Below, piece by piece: positions 42,500 through 52,478 of a stretch of 64,000 bases of DNA; position 1 is the stretch's first letter; every line of letters starts with the position of its first letter. Both the position numbers and the translations under genes were made by a program. The notes under the pieces are model-generated. The model worked only from the letters and a program-made list of their open reading frames with translations. It was not told the origin of the DNA and ran no database searches. This DNA comes from JAICJR01 sp963848495 (lineage in GTDB: Bacteria > Actinomycetota > Thermoleophilia > Solirubrobacterales > Thermoleophilaceae). The stretch is from contig CAWKDV010000004.1 of the NCBI GenBank assembly GCA_963848495.1, positions 2,018,538-2,082,537 of the forward strand, written 5' to 3'.

Positions 42500-42517
42500 C
42501 TACTGACCTGTCAGTAG
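42500..42517. promoter_or_regulatory. perfect 18-bp palindrome, putative TetR operator
   Basis: CTACTGAC-CT-GTCAGTAG, perfect 8-bp arms with a 2-bp centre, ending six bases before the TetR start and 24 bases from the reductase-HAD start. Size and symmetry are typical of TetR-family operators, and the position allows control of both divergent genes. Confidence 0.8.
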
Positions 42518-42522
42518 TCAAC

Positions 42523-43143
42523 GTGAGCACGCTGCCCGACACGTCCCGAACAAGCTCCCAGGAGCGCATCCTCGAGGTCGCCCGCGAGGAGTTCGCCGAG
42601 CACGGCTACCACGGCGCGAAGCTGGCGAAGATCGCGCGCCGCGCCGGGCTCAGCCACCCCACGCTGCTGTACCACTTCAACTCGAAGGAAGACCTCTACG
42701 CGGCGGTGATCGCGGCCGCCGTGACCGACTGGGCGCACGACACCGAGGACGCGGCCTCGGCGGGGCTGTCCGGCTTCGCGCAGGTGGAGGCGATCCTCGA
42801 CGCCGGCTTCGGCTTCCTCGCCACGCACCGCGACTTCGTGCGCATCGTCCGCCGCGAGGCGCTCGACGGCGGCGGCCGCCTCGAGGAGATGCTCGGCGAC
42901 TACGCGCGCCCGTTCGTCGAGCGGGCGGTGGCATTCCTCGAGCGCGAGATCGAGGCCGGCCGGCTGCGGCCGCACGATCCGCTCGAGCTGATGCAGGTCT
43001 ACTACGGGACGGTGTTCACCTACTTCTCGGACGCCGGCCTGCGCGAGCGGCTCACGGGCGACGACCCGCTGACCCCGGCCGCCCTCGAGCGGCACCGGCG
43101 CGCGCTCAGCGAGCTGCTGCGCCCGGCGCTGGATCCAGGTTGA
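42523..43143 (+). CDS. TetR-family transcriptional repressor
   Basis: A 206-residue regulator from GTG 42523. The N-terminal helix-turn-helix is classical: SQERILEVAREEFAEHGYHG, then KIARRAGLSHPTLLYHFNSKEDLY. The C-terminal ligand-binding domain is helical (EAILDAGFGFLATHRDFVRI, VERAVAFLEREIEAGRLRP), similar in style to fatty-acid-metabolism TetR proteins, though the ligand cannot be read. It diverges from the reductase-HAD operon across an 18-bp palindrome that is its likely operator, so it probably represses itself and that operon. Its 3' end overlaps larE by 38 bases (convergent). Confidence 0.93.
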   Translation: MSTLPDTSRTSSQERILEVAREEFAEHGYHGAKLAKIARRAGLSHPTLLYHFNSKEDLYAAVIAAAVTDWAHDTEDAASAGLSGFAQVEAILDAGFGFLATHRDFVRIVRREALDGGGRLEEMLGDYARPFVERAVAFLEREIEAGRLRPHDPLELMQVYYGTVFTYFSDAGLRERLTGDDPLTPAALERHRRALSELLRPALDPG

Positions 43144-43915
43144 GGCGGCCGGATTTGAACGGCCGCGGGTCGAGCTCCGCCCGCTCGTAGCCCGCTGAGA
43201 GGATCGCCCGCTCGATCGCCCTGCGCTCGCACTGCGCGCGCGGCAGCTCGTCGGCGGCCAGCTCGAGCCGGCCGAGCTCGCCATGGTGGCGCACCCGCAG
43301 CACGCGGTAGCCAAGCTCCTTCACCGCCCGCTCGGCGGCGTCGATCCGCCTGAGCGTGCCGAGCTCGACGGGGGTGCCGTAGGGAATGCGCGAGGCCAGG
43401 CAGGGGCTCGCCGGCTTCTGCGCGCTCGGCACACCGAGCCGCGCGGCGAGCCCGCGGACCTCGGCCTTGCCGGCGCTCGCCTCGAGCAGCGGGTGCAGCA
43501 CGCCGTGGTCGGCGGCCGCGCGCAGGCCGGGGCGCCAGTCCCCAGCGTCGTCGGCGTTGGCGCCGGACAGCACGGCCGCGTAGCCGCGCTCGCCTGCGAT
43601 CCGCGTGAGCGCCCCATACAGCTCGGTCTTGCAGTGGAAGCAGCGGAAGCGGTCGTTGCGGCGATAGTCCTCGCTGGCCAGCTCGTCGGTGCTGATCGTC
43701 TCGTGCGCGATGCCCACCGCGCGCGCCACCTCGCGGGCGCCGGCGAGCTCGCCGTCGGCAAGCGCGGGCGACACCGCGGTGATGGCCAGCGCGCGATCGC
43801 CCAGCGCGCGGGCCGCCAGCGCCGCGACGAGCGAGGAGTCGACGCCGCCCGAGAAGGCCACGATCGCCGAGCCGAGTGAGCCGATGCGCTGCTCGAGGTC
43901 CGCCTGCAGGCTCAC
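43106..43915 (-). CDS. larE: LarE, sulfur insertase for the nickel-pincer nucleotide cofactor
   Basis: A 269-residue PP-loop ATP pyrophosphatase. GTG 43915 overlaps the larC stop (GTGA). PP-loop AFSGGVDSSLVAAL near residue 20, RFRCFHCKTELYGAL, VLSGANADDAGDWRPG and the key Cys-containing ASPCLASRIPYGTPVELG are all LarE hallmarks. LarE adenylates the carboxylates of the LarB product and donates sulfur to make the dithiocarboxylate pincer. The Cys in S-P-C-L-A-S-R is the expected sacrificial sulfur donor; I see no obvious three-cysteine Fe-S site. Together with larC and larB upstream this is a complete cofactor operon. Confidence 0.93.
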   Translation of the reverse strand: MSLQADLEQRIGSLGSAIVAFSGGVDSSLVAALAARALGDRALAITAVSPALADGELAGAREVARAVGIAHETISTDELASEDYRRNDRFRCFHCKTELYGALTRIAGERGYAAVLSGANADDAGDWRPGLRAAADHGVLHPLLEASAGKAEVRGLAARLGVPSAQKPASPCLASRIPYGTPVELGTLRRIDAAERAVKELGYRVLRVRHHGELGRLELAADELPRAQCERRAIERAILSAGYERAELDPRPFKSGRLNLDPAPGAAAR

Positions 43916-45090
43916 GCGAGCTCCTCCCGCACCGCCCGAAGCGCCGCGCTCCACACCGCGCTGGCCGGCTCGCCCGTGGCCGCCGCCACGGCCGCGCAGT
44001 CGTCGTGCTCGGGCGCCAGCCGCAGCGCGCGCCCGTTGAGGCTGCCGATCTTCACGCGAACCTCCCTGCCTGACACCAGGACGGTGCGCCAGCGCCGTTC
44101 GAGCTCCCAGCGCCGCACGGTGCTGACGCGCACGCCGAGCGTGCCGCTCTCACCGAGCAGCGCGGCGGCCACCGCCTGCTCGCCGGCCGGCGGCGCGAGC
44201 GCCGAGAGCACGATGCCGGGCCGCCCCTTCTTCATCTGCACCGGCGTGACCCAGACGTCGAGCGCACCCGCCGCGAAGCAGGCCTCCACCACGTCGGGCA
44301 CGAACTCGGGCGAGAGGTCGTCGAGGTTCGTCTCGATCAGCGAGACGTCGTGCGCGCGGCCGTGCTGCTCCACCGTCTGGCCGACCAGCACGCGCACGAC
44401 GTTCGGCAGCTCGGCGAGGTCGCGGCTGCCGGCGCCGTAGCCGACGGCGTCGAGCGTCATCGCCGGCACCGGCCCGAACTCGCTGGCCAGCGCCGCCACC
44501 ACGGCGGCGCCGGTCGGCGTGACCAGCTCAACGTCGAGGTCCACGCCGCGCACGGGCGCGCCGCGGAGCAGCTCGAGCACGGCGGGCGCGGGCAGCGGGA
44601 TCGTGCCGTGGTCGGTCTCCGCGAAGCCGCGGCCGAGCGGCAGCGGCGAGCAGACGAGCTCGTCGACGTCGAGCGTCTCGAGCGCGACCGCGATGCCGCA
44701 GACGTCGGCGATCGCGTCGGCGGCGCCCACCTCGTGGAAGTGCACCTCCTCCGGCGCGATGCCGTGCACCCTCGCCTCCGCCTCGGCCAGGGCGGCGAAC
44801 ACCGACTGCGCTCGCGCGCGGGCGCGCGCGGGAAGCTCGGCGGCGTCGATCAGCTCGCGCACGTCGGGCCAGGTGCGGTGCACATGCTCCTCGGCGGCGG
44901 TGACGTGGACGGCGGTGGCGCTGATCGAGTGGCGGCCCACCGTAGCGATCTCCAGGTCGAGGCCCGGGATCCCCAGACCCCGGACCCCAGACCCCACCTC
45001 CTCCATGTCGGCGCCCGCCTGCACGAGCGCGCCGAGCAGCATGTCCCCGGCCGCGCCCGCGACCGCGTCCACGTAGACGAGCCGGCTCAT
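43912..45090 (-). CDS. larC: LarC, nickel insertion cyclometallase of the nickel-pincer cofactor
   Basis: A 392-residue LarC/DUF111 protein from ATG 45090, overlapping the larB stop as ATGA. N-terminus YVDAVAGAAGDMLLGALVQA, metal-region EEVHFHEVGAADAIADVCGI, C-terminal SLIETNLDDLSPEFVPDVVE and VWVTPVQMKKGRPGIVLSAL are diagnostic. LarC uses CTP to insert nickel into the pincer nucleotide. In L. plantarum larC is split and needs a ribosomal frameshift; here it is one continuous frame. A short CCCCAGA heptamer tract (44971-44991) lies within the N-terminal helical region, encoding VRGLGIPG. Confidence 0.94.
   Translation of the reverse strand: MSRLVYVDAVAGAAGDMLLGALVQAGADMEEVGSGVRGLGIPGLDLEIATVGRHSISATAVHVTAAEEHVHRTWPDVRELIDAAELPARARARAQSVFAALAEAEARVHGIAPEEVHFHEVGAADAIADVCGIAVALETLDVDELVCSPLPLGRGFAETDHGTIPLPAPAVLELLRGAPVRGVDLDVELVTPTGAAVVAALASEFGPVPAMTLDAVGYGAGSRDLAELPNVVRVLVGQTVEQHGRAHDVSLIETNLDDLSPEFVPDVVEACFAAGALDVWVTPVQMKKGRPGIVLSALAPPAGEQAVAAALLGESGTLGVRVSTVRRWELERRWRTVLVSGREVRVKIGSLNGRALRLAPEHDDCAAVAAATGEPASAVWSAALRAVREELA
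44971..44991. repeat. heptanucleotide tandem repeat (CCCCAGA)3 inside larC
   Basis: CCCCAGA, CCCCGGA, CCCCAGA in direct succession, followed by CCCCACC. In frame within larC, at a position where related proteins carry an ordinary helix-turn segment. Confidence 0.7.
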
Positions 45091-45863
45091 CGCGCGCCGC
45101 CCGCGGCCCGCGCCACGCGCGCGGCGATCGTGCCGGCGCCGAAGCCGTCGTCGATGTTCACCACCGCCACACCCGCCGCGCACGAGCTGAGCATCGACAG
45201 CAGCGCCGAGACGCCGCCGAACGACGCGCCGTAGCCCGTGCTCGTGGGCACGCCGATGACCGGCGCCGACACGAGCCCGCCCACCACCGACGCGAGCGCG
45301 GCGTCCTGACCGGCGACCACCACGACGCAATCGGCCGCACGCAGGTCATCGAGCGCGGGCGCGAGGCGGTGGATGCCGGCCACGCCCGCGTCCTCGTGCA
45401 CCGTGACGCTCGTCCCGAGCAGCTCGGCGCGCACGCGCGCCTCGTGCACCACGGCGGTGTCCGACGTGCCGCCGGAGACGATCGTCACGCGGCCGCACAC
45501 GGCGGGCAGCGAGCGCGCGACCCAGGCGAGCCGCGCGCGCTCGTGCTCCTCGGCGTCGGGTGCGGCGCGGCGCACCGCCGCGCGCGCGCCGGCATCTGCG
45601 CGGGTAACCAGGACGCTTCCCGCCCCGCCACCGAGCAGCGAGCGCACGATCGCCTCGACCTCCTCAGGCGTCTTGCCCTCGGCGAGCACCGCCTCGGGGG
45701 CGCCCTGCCGCAACTCGCGGTGAGTGTCCACGCGCGCGAAGCCGAGGTCGTCGTAGGGGAGCGAGCCGAGCCGCTCGAAGGCGGCGCTCGCGCTCACCTC
45801 GCCGCTCTCCACGGCGGCGAGCAGGTCGAGGATGCGCGCTTGCAGGGACGTCGGGGCGCTCAC
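45087..45863 (-). CDS. larB: LarB, carboxylase/hydrolase of nickel-pincer cofactor synthesis
   Basis: A 258-residue protein from GTG 45863 (the frame is open further, into the CCGCAGT repeat tract, without a ribosome site). C-terminal PurE-like domain: VTIVSGGTSDTAVVHEARVR, CVVVVAGQDAALASVVGGL, VIGVPTSTGYGASFGGVSAL and VAVVNIDDGFGAGTIAARVA; N-terminal YDDLGFARVDTHRELRQGAP is LarB-specific. LarB carboxylates nicotinic acid adenine dinucleotide and releases AMP to give the dicarboxylate precursor. First gene of the coupled larB-larC-larE operon. Confidence 0.94.
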   Translation of the reverse strand: MSAPTSLQARILDLLAAVESGEVSASAAFERLGSLPYDDLGFARVDTHRELRQGAPEAVLAEGKTPEEVEAIVRSLLGGGAGSVLVTRADAGARAAVRRAAPDAEEHERARLAWVARSLPAVCGRVTIVSGGTSDTAVVHEARVRAELLGTSVTVHEDAGVAGIHRLAPALDDLRAADCVVVVAGQDAALASVVGGLVSAPVIGVPTSTGYGASFGGVSALLSMLSSCAAGVAVVNIDDGFGAGTIAARVARAAGGAR

Positions 45864-45881
45864 GCGGCAACGGTACCCGTT

Positions 45882-45923
45882 CCGCAGTCCGCAGTCCGCA
45901 GTCCGCAGTCCGCAGTCCGCAGT
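45882..45923. repeat. heptanucleotide tandem repeat (CCGCAGT)6 between larB and acyltransferase
   Basis: Six perfect CCGCAGT units in the 98-base divergent gap. The same heptamer in the same orientation forms the tract at 46756-46783 at the other end of the acyltransferase gene. Confidence 0.95.
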
Positions 45924-45961
45924 CCTGTAACAGGCGTCACCAGCCGGGGTTTGGCTTATAC

Positions 45962-46795
45962 GTGCGCCTCCCCTTCCGCCGCAAGCGGTCGTTTGCCGAC
46001 CGGGTGAAGGTTCGCGGGCGGGACATCGGCAAGAAGGCCGCATCCCAGCTCGACGTCCCGATCGCACGCTCGTGGTTCGTGGGACTCGCCCGGGAGCTGT
46101 TCATGCGCCTGGTGCTCGAGCCGCTGATCGACTTCTACACGCGCCGCCGCTCCACCGGGGGCGAGCGGCTGGCCGGTGTGAAGGGGCCGGTGATCCTCGT
46201 GGCGAATCACCGCAGCCACATCGACACCCCGATCATCCTGGCCTCGCTGCCGCGCCGGCTGCGTCACCACACGGTGGTGGGCGCGGCCGCCGACTACTTC
46301 TACAAGAACCGCCTGCTGGCGACGGTCGTCTCGTTCATCTTCAACACCGTGCCCCTCGACCGGAAGGGCGGCGGCACCGAGAAGCTCGCGATGGCCCACG
46401 TCGACAAGCTGCTCGACAAGGGCTGGAGCCTGCTGCTCTACCCGGAGGGCACGCGCTCGCGCAGCGGCGGTCAGGGCCGCGTGCGCCGCGGCGCGGCGGT
46501 GCTTGCCGAGCGCCACAACATGCCGATCGTGCCGATCCGCGTCTCCGGCACCCGCGCGGCGATGCCCCCCGGCCGCTTCTGGCCAAAGCGCATCCAGGGC
46601 CTCTTCTTCACGAAGCGCCACCCGGTGAGCATCTCGTTCGGCGAGCCGATCTCACCGAACGAGGACGCGAACATCGTGGTGGAGAAGCTGGCGAAGTTCT
46701 TTACGGCTTCGGAGAGCTCGAATGGGTCCGCCAACGGCCGGCGAAAGAGTCGTTTCCGCAGTCCGCAGTCCGCAGTCCGCAGTCCGCGCCGCTAG
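45962..46795 (+). CDS. 1-acyl-glycerol-3-phosphate acyltransferase-like protein (PlsC family)
   Basis: A 277-residue protein from GTG 45962. All PlsC blocks are intact: block I VANHRSHIDTPIILASLP (N-H-x4-D), block II FNTVPLDRKGGGTEKL, block III LLYPEGTRSRSGGQGRVRRG, block IV MPIVPIRVSGTRAAMPPG. It is a paralogue of the acyltransferase at 36.6-37.4 kb and, unlike it, retains P-E-G-T-R. It should acylate a glycerol-phosphate-type acceptor at the membrane. The last residues (RSPQSAVRSPRR) are encoded by a CCGCAGT repeat tract, and the gene is bracketed by two tracts in direct orientation. The 3' end overlaps glpK by four bases. Confidence 0.88.
   Translation: MRLPFRRKRSFADRVKVRGRDIGKKAASQLDVPIARSWFVGLARELFMRLVLEPLIDFYTRRRSTGGERLAGVKGPVILVANHRSHIDTPIILASLPRRLRHHTVVGAAADYFYKNRLLATVVSFIFNTVPLDRKGGGTEKLAMAHVDKLLDKGWSLLLYPEGTRSRSGGQGRVRRGAAVLAERHNMPIVPIRVSGTRAAMPPGRFWPKRIQGLFFTKRHPVSISFGEPISPNEDANIVVEKLAKFFTASESSNGSANGRRKSRFRSPQSAVRSPRR
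46756..46783. repeat. heptanucleotide tandem repeat (CCGCAGT)4 in the acyltransferase 3' end
   Basis: Four perfect CCGCAGT units encoding the Arg/Ser-rich C-terminal tail of the acyltransferase. Direct orientation relative to 45882-45923. Confidence 0.95.
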
Positions 46796-48288
46796 TCCTC
46801 GTCATCCTCATCAACCCAATCCATCGTGCGCGCGACCGCCTTGCGCCACTTCCGGTAGCCCTTCTCGCGCGCGTGGCCGTTCATCCGCGGCAGCCACTCG
46901 GCGGCCTTGTGCCAGTGCTCGCGCAGGCTGTCGGTGTCGGGCCAGTAGCCCACGGCCAGGCCGGCCGCGTAGGCGGCGCCGAGTGAGACCGTCTCGGCCA
47001 CGATCGGCCGCATAACCGGCACGTCGAGCACGTCGGCGAGGAACTGCATCAGGAGGTTGTTGGCGGTCATGCCCCCGTCGACGCGCAGCTCGGTGAGGTC
47101 CAGGCCGTACTCGGTGTTCATCGCCTCCACCACCTCCAGCGTCTGCCAGGCGGTGGCCTCCAGCACGGCGCGCGCCAGGTGGCCCTTGTTGATGTACGAG
47201 GTGAGCCCGGCGATCACGCCGCGCGCGTCCGAGCGCCAGTGCGGGGCGAACAGGCCCGAGAAGGCCGGCACGAAGTAGCAGCCGCCGCTGTCGTTGACTG
47301 TGCGCGCCAGGGTCTCGATCTCGGAGGCGCTGCCGATCAGGCCGAGGTTGTCGCGGAACCACTGCACGAGCGCGCCGGTGACCGCTATCGAGCCCTCGAG
47401 CGCGTAGGTGACCGGCGCGTCGTCGCCGAGCTTGTAGCCGATCGTGGTGAGCAGGCCGATGTCGGTCTGCACCGGCCGCTCGCCCGTGTTCAGCACGAGG
47501 AAGCTGCCGGTGCCGTAGGTGCACTTGGCGTCGCCGGGCGAGAAGCAGGTCTGGCCGACGAGCGCCGCGTGCTGGTCGCCGAGCGCCGAGGCCACCGGCA
47601 CGCCTCCGAGCTGCTTGGCCTCGCCGTAGATCTCCGACGACGAGTGAATGTCCGGCAGCATCGCGCGCGGGATGCCCATCGCGTCGAGCAGTTCGTCGTC
47701 CCAGTCGAGCGTCTCGAGGTTCATCAGCATCGTGCGGCTGGCGTTGGTCACGTCGGTCACGTGCCGCCCGCACAGCTTCCAGATCAGCCAGCTGTCCATC
47801 GTCCCGAACAGCACCTCGCCCGCCTCGGCGCGCTCGCGCAGGCCGGAGATCCGGTCGAGCAGCCAGCGGATCTTCGGGCCGGAGAAGTACGTGGCCAGCG
47901 GCAGGCCGCAGCGCGCGCGGAAGCGGTCCTGGCCGGCGTCGCCCGCCAGCTCGTGGATCAGGTGATCGGTGCGGGTGTCCTGCCAGTTGATCGCGTTGTG
48001 CACCGGGTTCCCGCTGGCGCGCTCCCACACGAGCGTGGTCTCGCGCTGGTTGGCGATGCCGAGCGCGGCCAGGTCGGCGTGCTTGAGCTGGGCGTTGTCG
48101 AGCGCCTCGCCCACCACCGCGAGCACGTTCGCCCAGATCTCCTCCGGGTCGTGCTCGACCCAGCCCGGGCGCGGAAATTCCTGCCGGTGCTCCTTCTGGC
48201 CGACAGAGACGATTCGCCCCCGCTGGTCGAACACGATGCACCGCGACGAGGCGGTGCCCTGGTCTATCGAGGCGACGTAGCGGTCCAC
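46792..48288 (-). CDS. glpK: glycerol kinase (second copy)
   Basis: A 498-residue FGGY-family kinase. GTG 48288 is chosen because it gives the normal N-terminus DRYVASIDQGTASSRCIVFD; the longer frame would overlap the IclR gene. Glycerol- and ATP-site motifs: GIANQRETTLVWERASGNPV, INWQDTRTDHLI, YFSGPKIRWLLDRI, SALGDQHAALVGQTCF, TYGTGSFLVLNTG and VDGGMTANNLLMQFLAD. It phosphorylates glycerol to sn-glycerol-3-phosphate. It is downstream of and cotranscribed with the IclR gene (13-base gap), away from the main glp operon, so the cell carries two kinases under one apparent regulator. Confidence 0.94.
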   Translation of the reverse strand: MDRYVASIDQGTASSRCIVFDQRGRIVSVGQKEHRQEFPRPGWVEHDPEEIWANVLAVVGEALDNAQLKHADLAALGIANQRETTLVWERASGNPVHNAINWQDTRTDHLIHELAGDAGQDRFRARCGLPLATYFSGPKIRWLLDRISGLRERAEAGEVLFGTMDSWLIWKLCGRHVTDVTNASRTMLMNLETLDWDDELLDAMGIPRAMLPDIHSSSEIYGEAKQLGGVPVASALGDQHAALVGQTCFSPGDAKCTYGTGSFLVLNTGERPVQTDIGLLTTIGYKLGDDAPVTYALEGSIAVTGALVQWFRDNLGLIGSASEIETLARTVNDSGGCYFVPAFSGLFAPHWRSDARGVIAGLTSYINKGHLARAVLEATAWQTLEVVEAMNTEYGLDLTELRVDGGMTANNLLMQFLADVLDVPVMRPIVAETVSLGAAYAAGLAVGYWPDTDSLREHWHKAAEWLPRMNGHAREKGYRKWRKAVARTMDWVDEDDED

Positions 48289-48301
48289 CTGGCGGTACTT
48301 C

Positions 48302-49066
48302 CTACCACGGGATCGCTCCCAACTCCCTCGAGACCGCCCTCGCGGTCTCGAGCACGAAGTCGACAAGCTCTCCCTTGGGGCCGGTCCCGGCGTACAGCCG
48401 GTCGGCGGCGCCGGAGATCCCCATCGCGCCGACGACCACTCTGCGGCGGTCCTCTATGGGCGCCGCGATCGAGGCGACACCGTGCAGCAGCTCGCCCTGA
48501 TCGCTTGCCCAACCGCGCTCCGCGACCTCGTCGAGCTCCCGCCGCAGGCGGTAGACGTCCGTGATCGTCGAAGCGGTGTAGCTCTGCAGCGAGGCGCGAG
48601 CGACATCGCCCGCGATGTAGCGGTGGTGCGCAAGCAGCGCCTTGCCGAGCGCGGTGGCATGCGCCGGCATCAGCGCGCCCACCTCGAGCGCCTGGCGGCT
48701 GTCGTCGGGCCGGAACACGTGGTGCACGACAAGCACCTGCCCCTCGTGCAGCGTCCCGATGCGCACGCTCTCGCCGCTGCGGGCCGCCAGCGAGTCCGCC
48801 CAGTTGAGCGCGCGGGTGCGCAGCTCGTTCCCATCCAGGTAGCTCGACCCCATGTGGAGCAGCGCTGCGCCCAGCTGGTACTTGCCGGTCTCGCTGTCCT
48901 GCTCCACGAAGCCCACCTGCTGGAGCGTGCGCAGGATGCCGTGGACCGTGCCCTTGGGCAGGCCGAGCTCGCCGGCGAGCTCCGCGACGCCCAGGCGCCT
49001 CGAGCGCCCCGAGAGCAGCCGCAGGATGGCGGCCGCGCGCTCGATCGATTGTATGGGTCCTGGCAC
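48302..49066 (-). CDS. IclR-family transcriptional regulator of glycerol genes (GylR-like)
   Basis: A 254-residue regulator: N-terminal winged helix (IQSIERAAAILRLLSGRSRR, VAELAGELGLPKGTVHGILR) and C-terminal IclR effector domain (GESVRIGTLHEGQVLVVHHV, ATALGKALLAHHRYIAGDVA, GVASIAAPIEDRRRVVVGAM). Streptomyces GylR, which represses glycerol uptake and catabolism genes, is an IclR-family protein of this size. Here the gene is cotranscribed with one glpK and diverges from the dhaKL-glpK-glpABC operon. The intergenic region contains a 17-bp near-palindrome also found at the glpF promoter, its likely binding site. The inducer is probably glycerol or glycerol-3-phosphate (inference from GylR). Confidence 0.9.
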   Translation of the reverse strand: MPGPIQSIERAAAILRLLSGRSRRLGVAELAGELGLPKGTVHGILRTLQQVGFVEQDSETGKYQLGAALLHMGSSYLDGNELRTRALNWADSLAARSGESVRIGTLHEGQVLVVHHVFRPDDSRQALEVGALMPAHATALGKALLAHHRYIAGDVARASLQSYTASTITDVYRLRRELDEVAERGWASDQGELLHGVASIAAPIEDRRRVVVGAMGISGAADRLYAGTGPKGELVDFVLETARAVSRELGAIPW

Positions 49067-49121
49067 CGACTCCCCGTTCTAAGCGCCATTCTGCACTATC
49101 GGGCGGCGTTGATTGAACACC

Positions 49122-49138
49122 GTTTGACATTGTCGAAC
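49122..49138 (+). promoter_or_regulatory. putative IclR operator in the dhaK promoter
   Basis: GTTTGACATTGTCGAAC, identical in all 17 bases to 35012-35028. It overlaps the -35 box of the dhaK promoter and lies 56 bases upstream of the divergent IclR start, so it could also mediate autoregulation. Confidence 0.78.
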
Positions 49139-49153
49139 TCTTTCCGTTAATGT
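49124..49153 (+). promoter_or_regulatory. dhaK operon sigma-70 promoter
   Basis: -35 TTGACA (49124-49129), 18-base spacer, -10 TAATGT (49148-49153). It implies a leader of roughly 140 bases before dhaK, in which I see no clear riboswitch or attenuator. Confidence 0.72.
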
Positions 49154-49297
49154 CGCGGCCCCAGGCCCTTGGTGCGTCTATTGGGAGCAGTCCTTGGAGG
49201 AGGGGTGGCTTCTGAGCATTTGTGGTGCTGAAGCGGCGGCGCGATGGAGCACGGCGCGCGCCGACCGGTCCTTTCGGTTCTCGAGTTGGAGGGCTGC

Positions 49298-50299
<1,002 letters not shown>

Positions 50300-50300
50300 G

Positions 50301-50921
50301 GTGCCGGTAAACCGCGACACGGTCCTCGACTGGATGCGCCGCTTCGCCGCCGAGATGGCAGAGCACCGAGAGGAGCTCGTACGGCTGGACACAGCCATCG
50401 GCGACGGCGACCACGGCACCAACATGGACCGCGGCATGCGCAAGGCGATGGAGAAGGTCGACGAGGCCGAGCAGGCCGACGCCGGCGCGGTGCTGAAGAC
50501 TGTCGCGATGGCGCTCGTCTCGAGCGTCGGCGGCGCGGCAGGCCCCCTCTACGGGACGCTCTTCCTGCAGATGGGGGGCGCCGTGGCGGGGCAGCAGGAT
50601 GTGGAGCTCTCGGCCTATGCCGGCGCCTGGCGCAAGGGCCTGGAAGGCGTCCAGGCGCGCGGCAAGGCCGAGGCCGGAGACAAGACCATGGTCGATGCTC
50701 TGATCCCCGCCGTGGAGGCGCTGGAGCAGAGCGGGGACCTCGACAGCGGGTTGCGCGCCTCGGCGGAGGCGGCCGAGCGCGGCATGAAGGACACGATCCC
50801 GCTCCAGGCCCGGAAGGGGCGCGCGAGCTACCTCGGGGAGCGCAGCATCGACCATCAGGACCCCGGCGCGACGTCCACCTATTACCTAGTGAGGAGCGCC
50901 GCGGAAGCGCTCTCCGGCTGA
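50301..50921 (+). CDS. dhaL: dihydroxyacetone kinase subunit DhaL (ADP-binding)
   Basis: A 206-residue protein from GTG 50301. The Mg-ADP-binding aspartates occur at positions 30, 35 and 37 in RLDTAIGDGDHGTNM, the same positions as in E. coli DhaL. Other family elements are SSVGGAAGPLYGTLF, AEAGDKTMVDALIPA and ARKGRASYLGERSIDHQDPG. In PTS-type systems DhaL keeps ADP permanently as a phosphate carrier, rephosphorylated by DhaM and delivering phosphate to DHA on DhaK. The distal DhaM fusion in the same operon shows this is a PTS-type, not ATP-type, kinase. Confidence 0.95.
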   Translation: MPVNRDTVLDWMRRFAAEMAEHREELVRLDTAIGDGDHGTNMDRGMRKAMEKVDEAEQADAGAVLKTVAMALVSSVGGAAGPLYGTLFLQMGGAVAGQQDVELSAYAGAWRKGLEGVQARGKAEAGDKTMVDALIPAVEALEQSGDLDSGLRASAEAAERGMKDTIPLQARKGRASYLGERSIDHQDPGATSTYYLVRSAAEALSG

Positions 50922-50942
50922 ACTAAGGAGGAGGAGACCGGC

Positions 50943-52442
<1,500 letters not shown>

Positions 52443-52478
52443 AGGCAGGGCCGGCCTGCGGGGGCTAACCTGACGCCC

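Noticed and set aside
40113..42506. A 797-codon open frame opposite the reductase-HAD fusion
   Set aside because: Low-complexity His/Arg/Val composition and perfect overlap with a gene carrying intact SDR and HAD motifs. Shadow of codon bias.
45924..45934. Short inverted repeat CCTGT-A-ACAGG next to the CCGCAGT tract as an operator for larB
   Set aside because: Only five-base arms in GC-rich DNA, with no second copy found; too weak to claim.
49200..49231. Short leader peptide (GTG 49205, eight codons) upstream of dhaK
   Set aside because: The purine-rich putative ribosome site abuts the GTG with no room for normal spacing, and no attenuator stem was seen.
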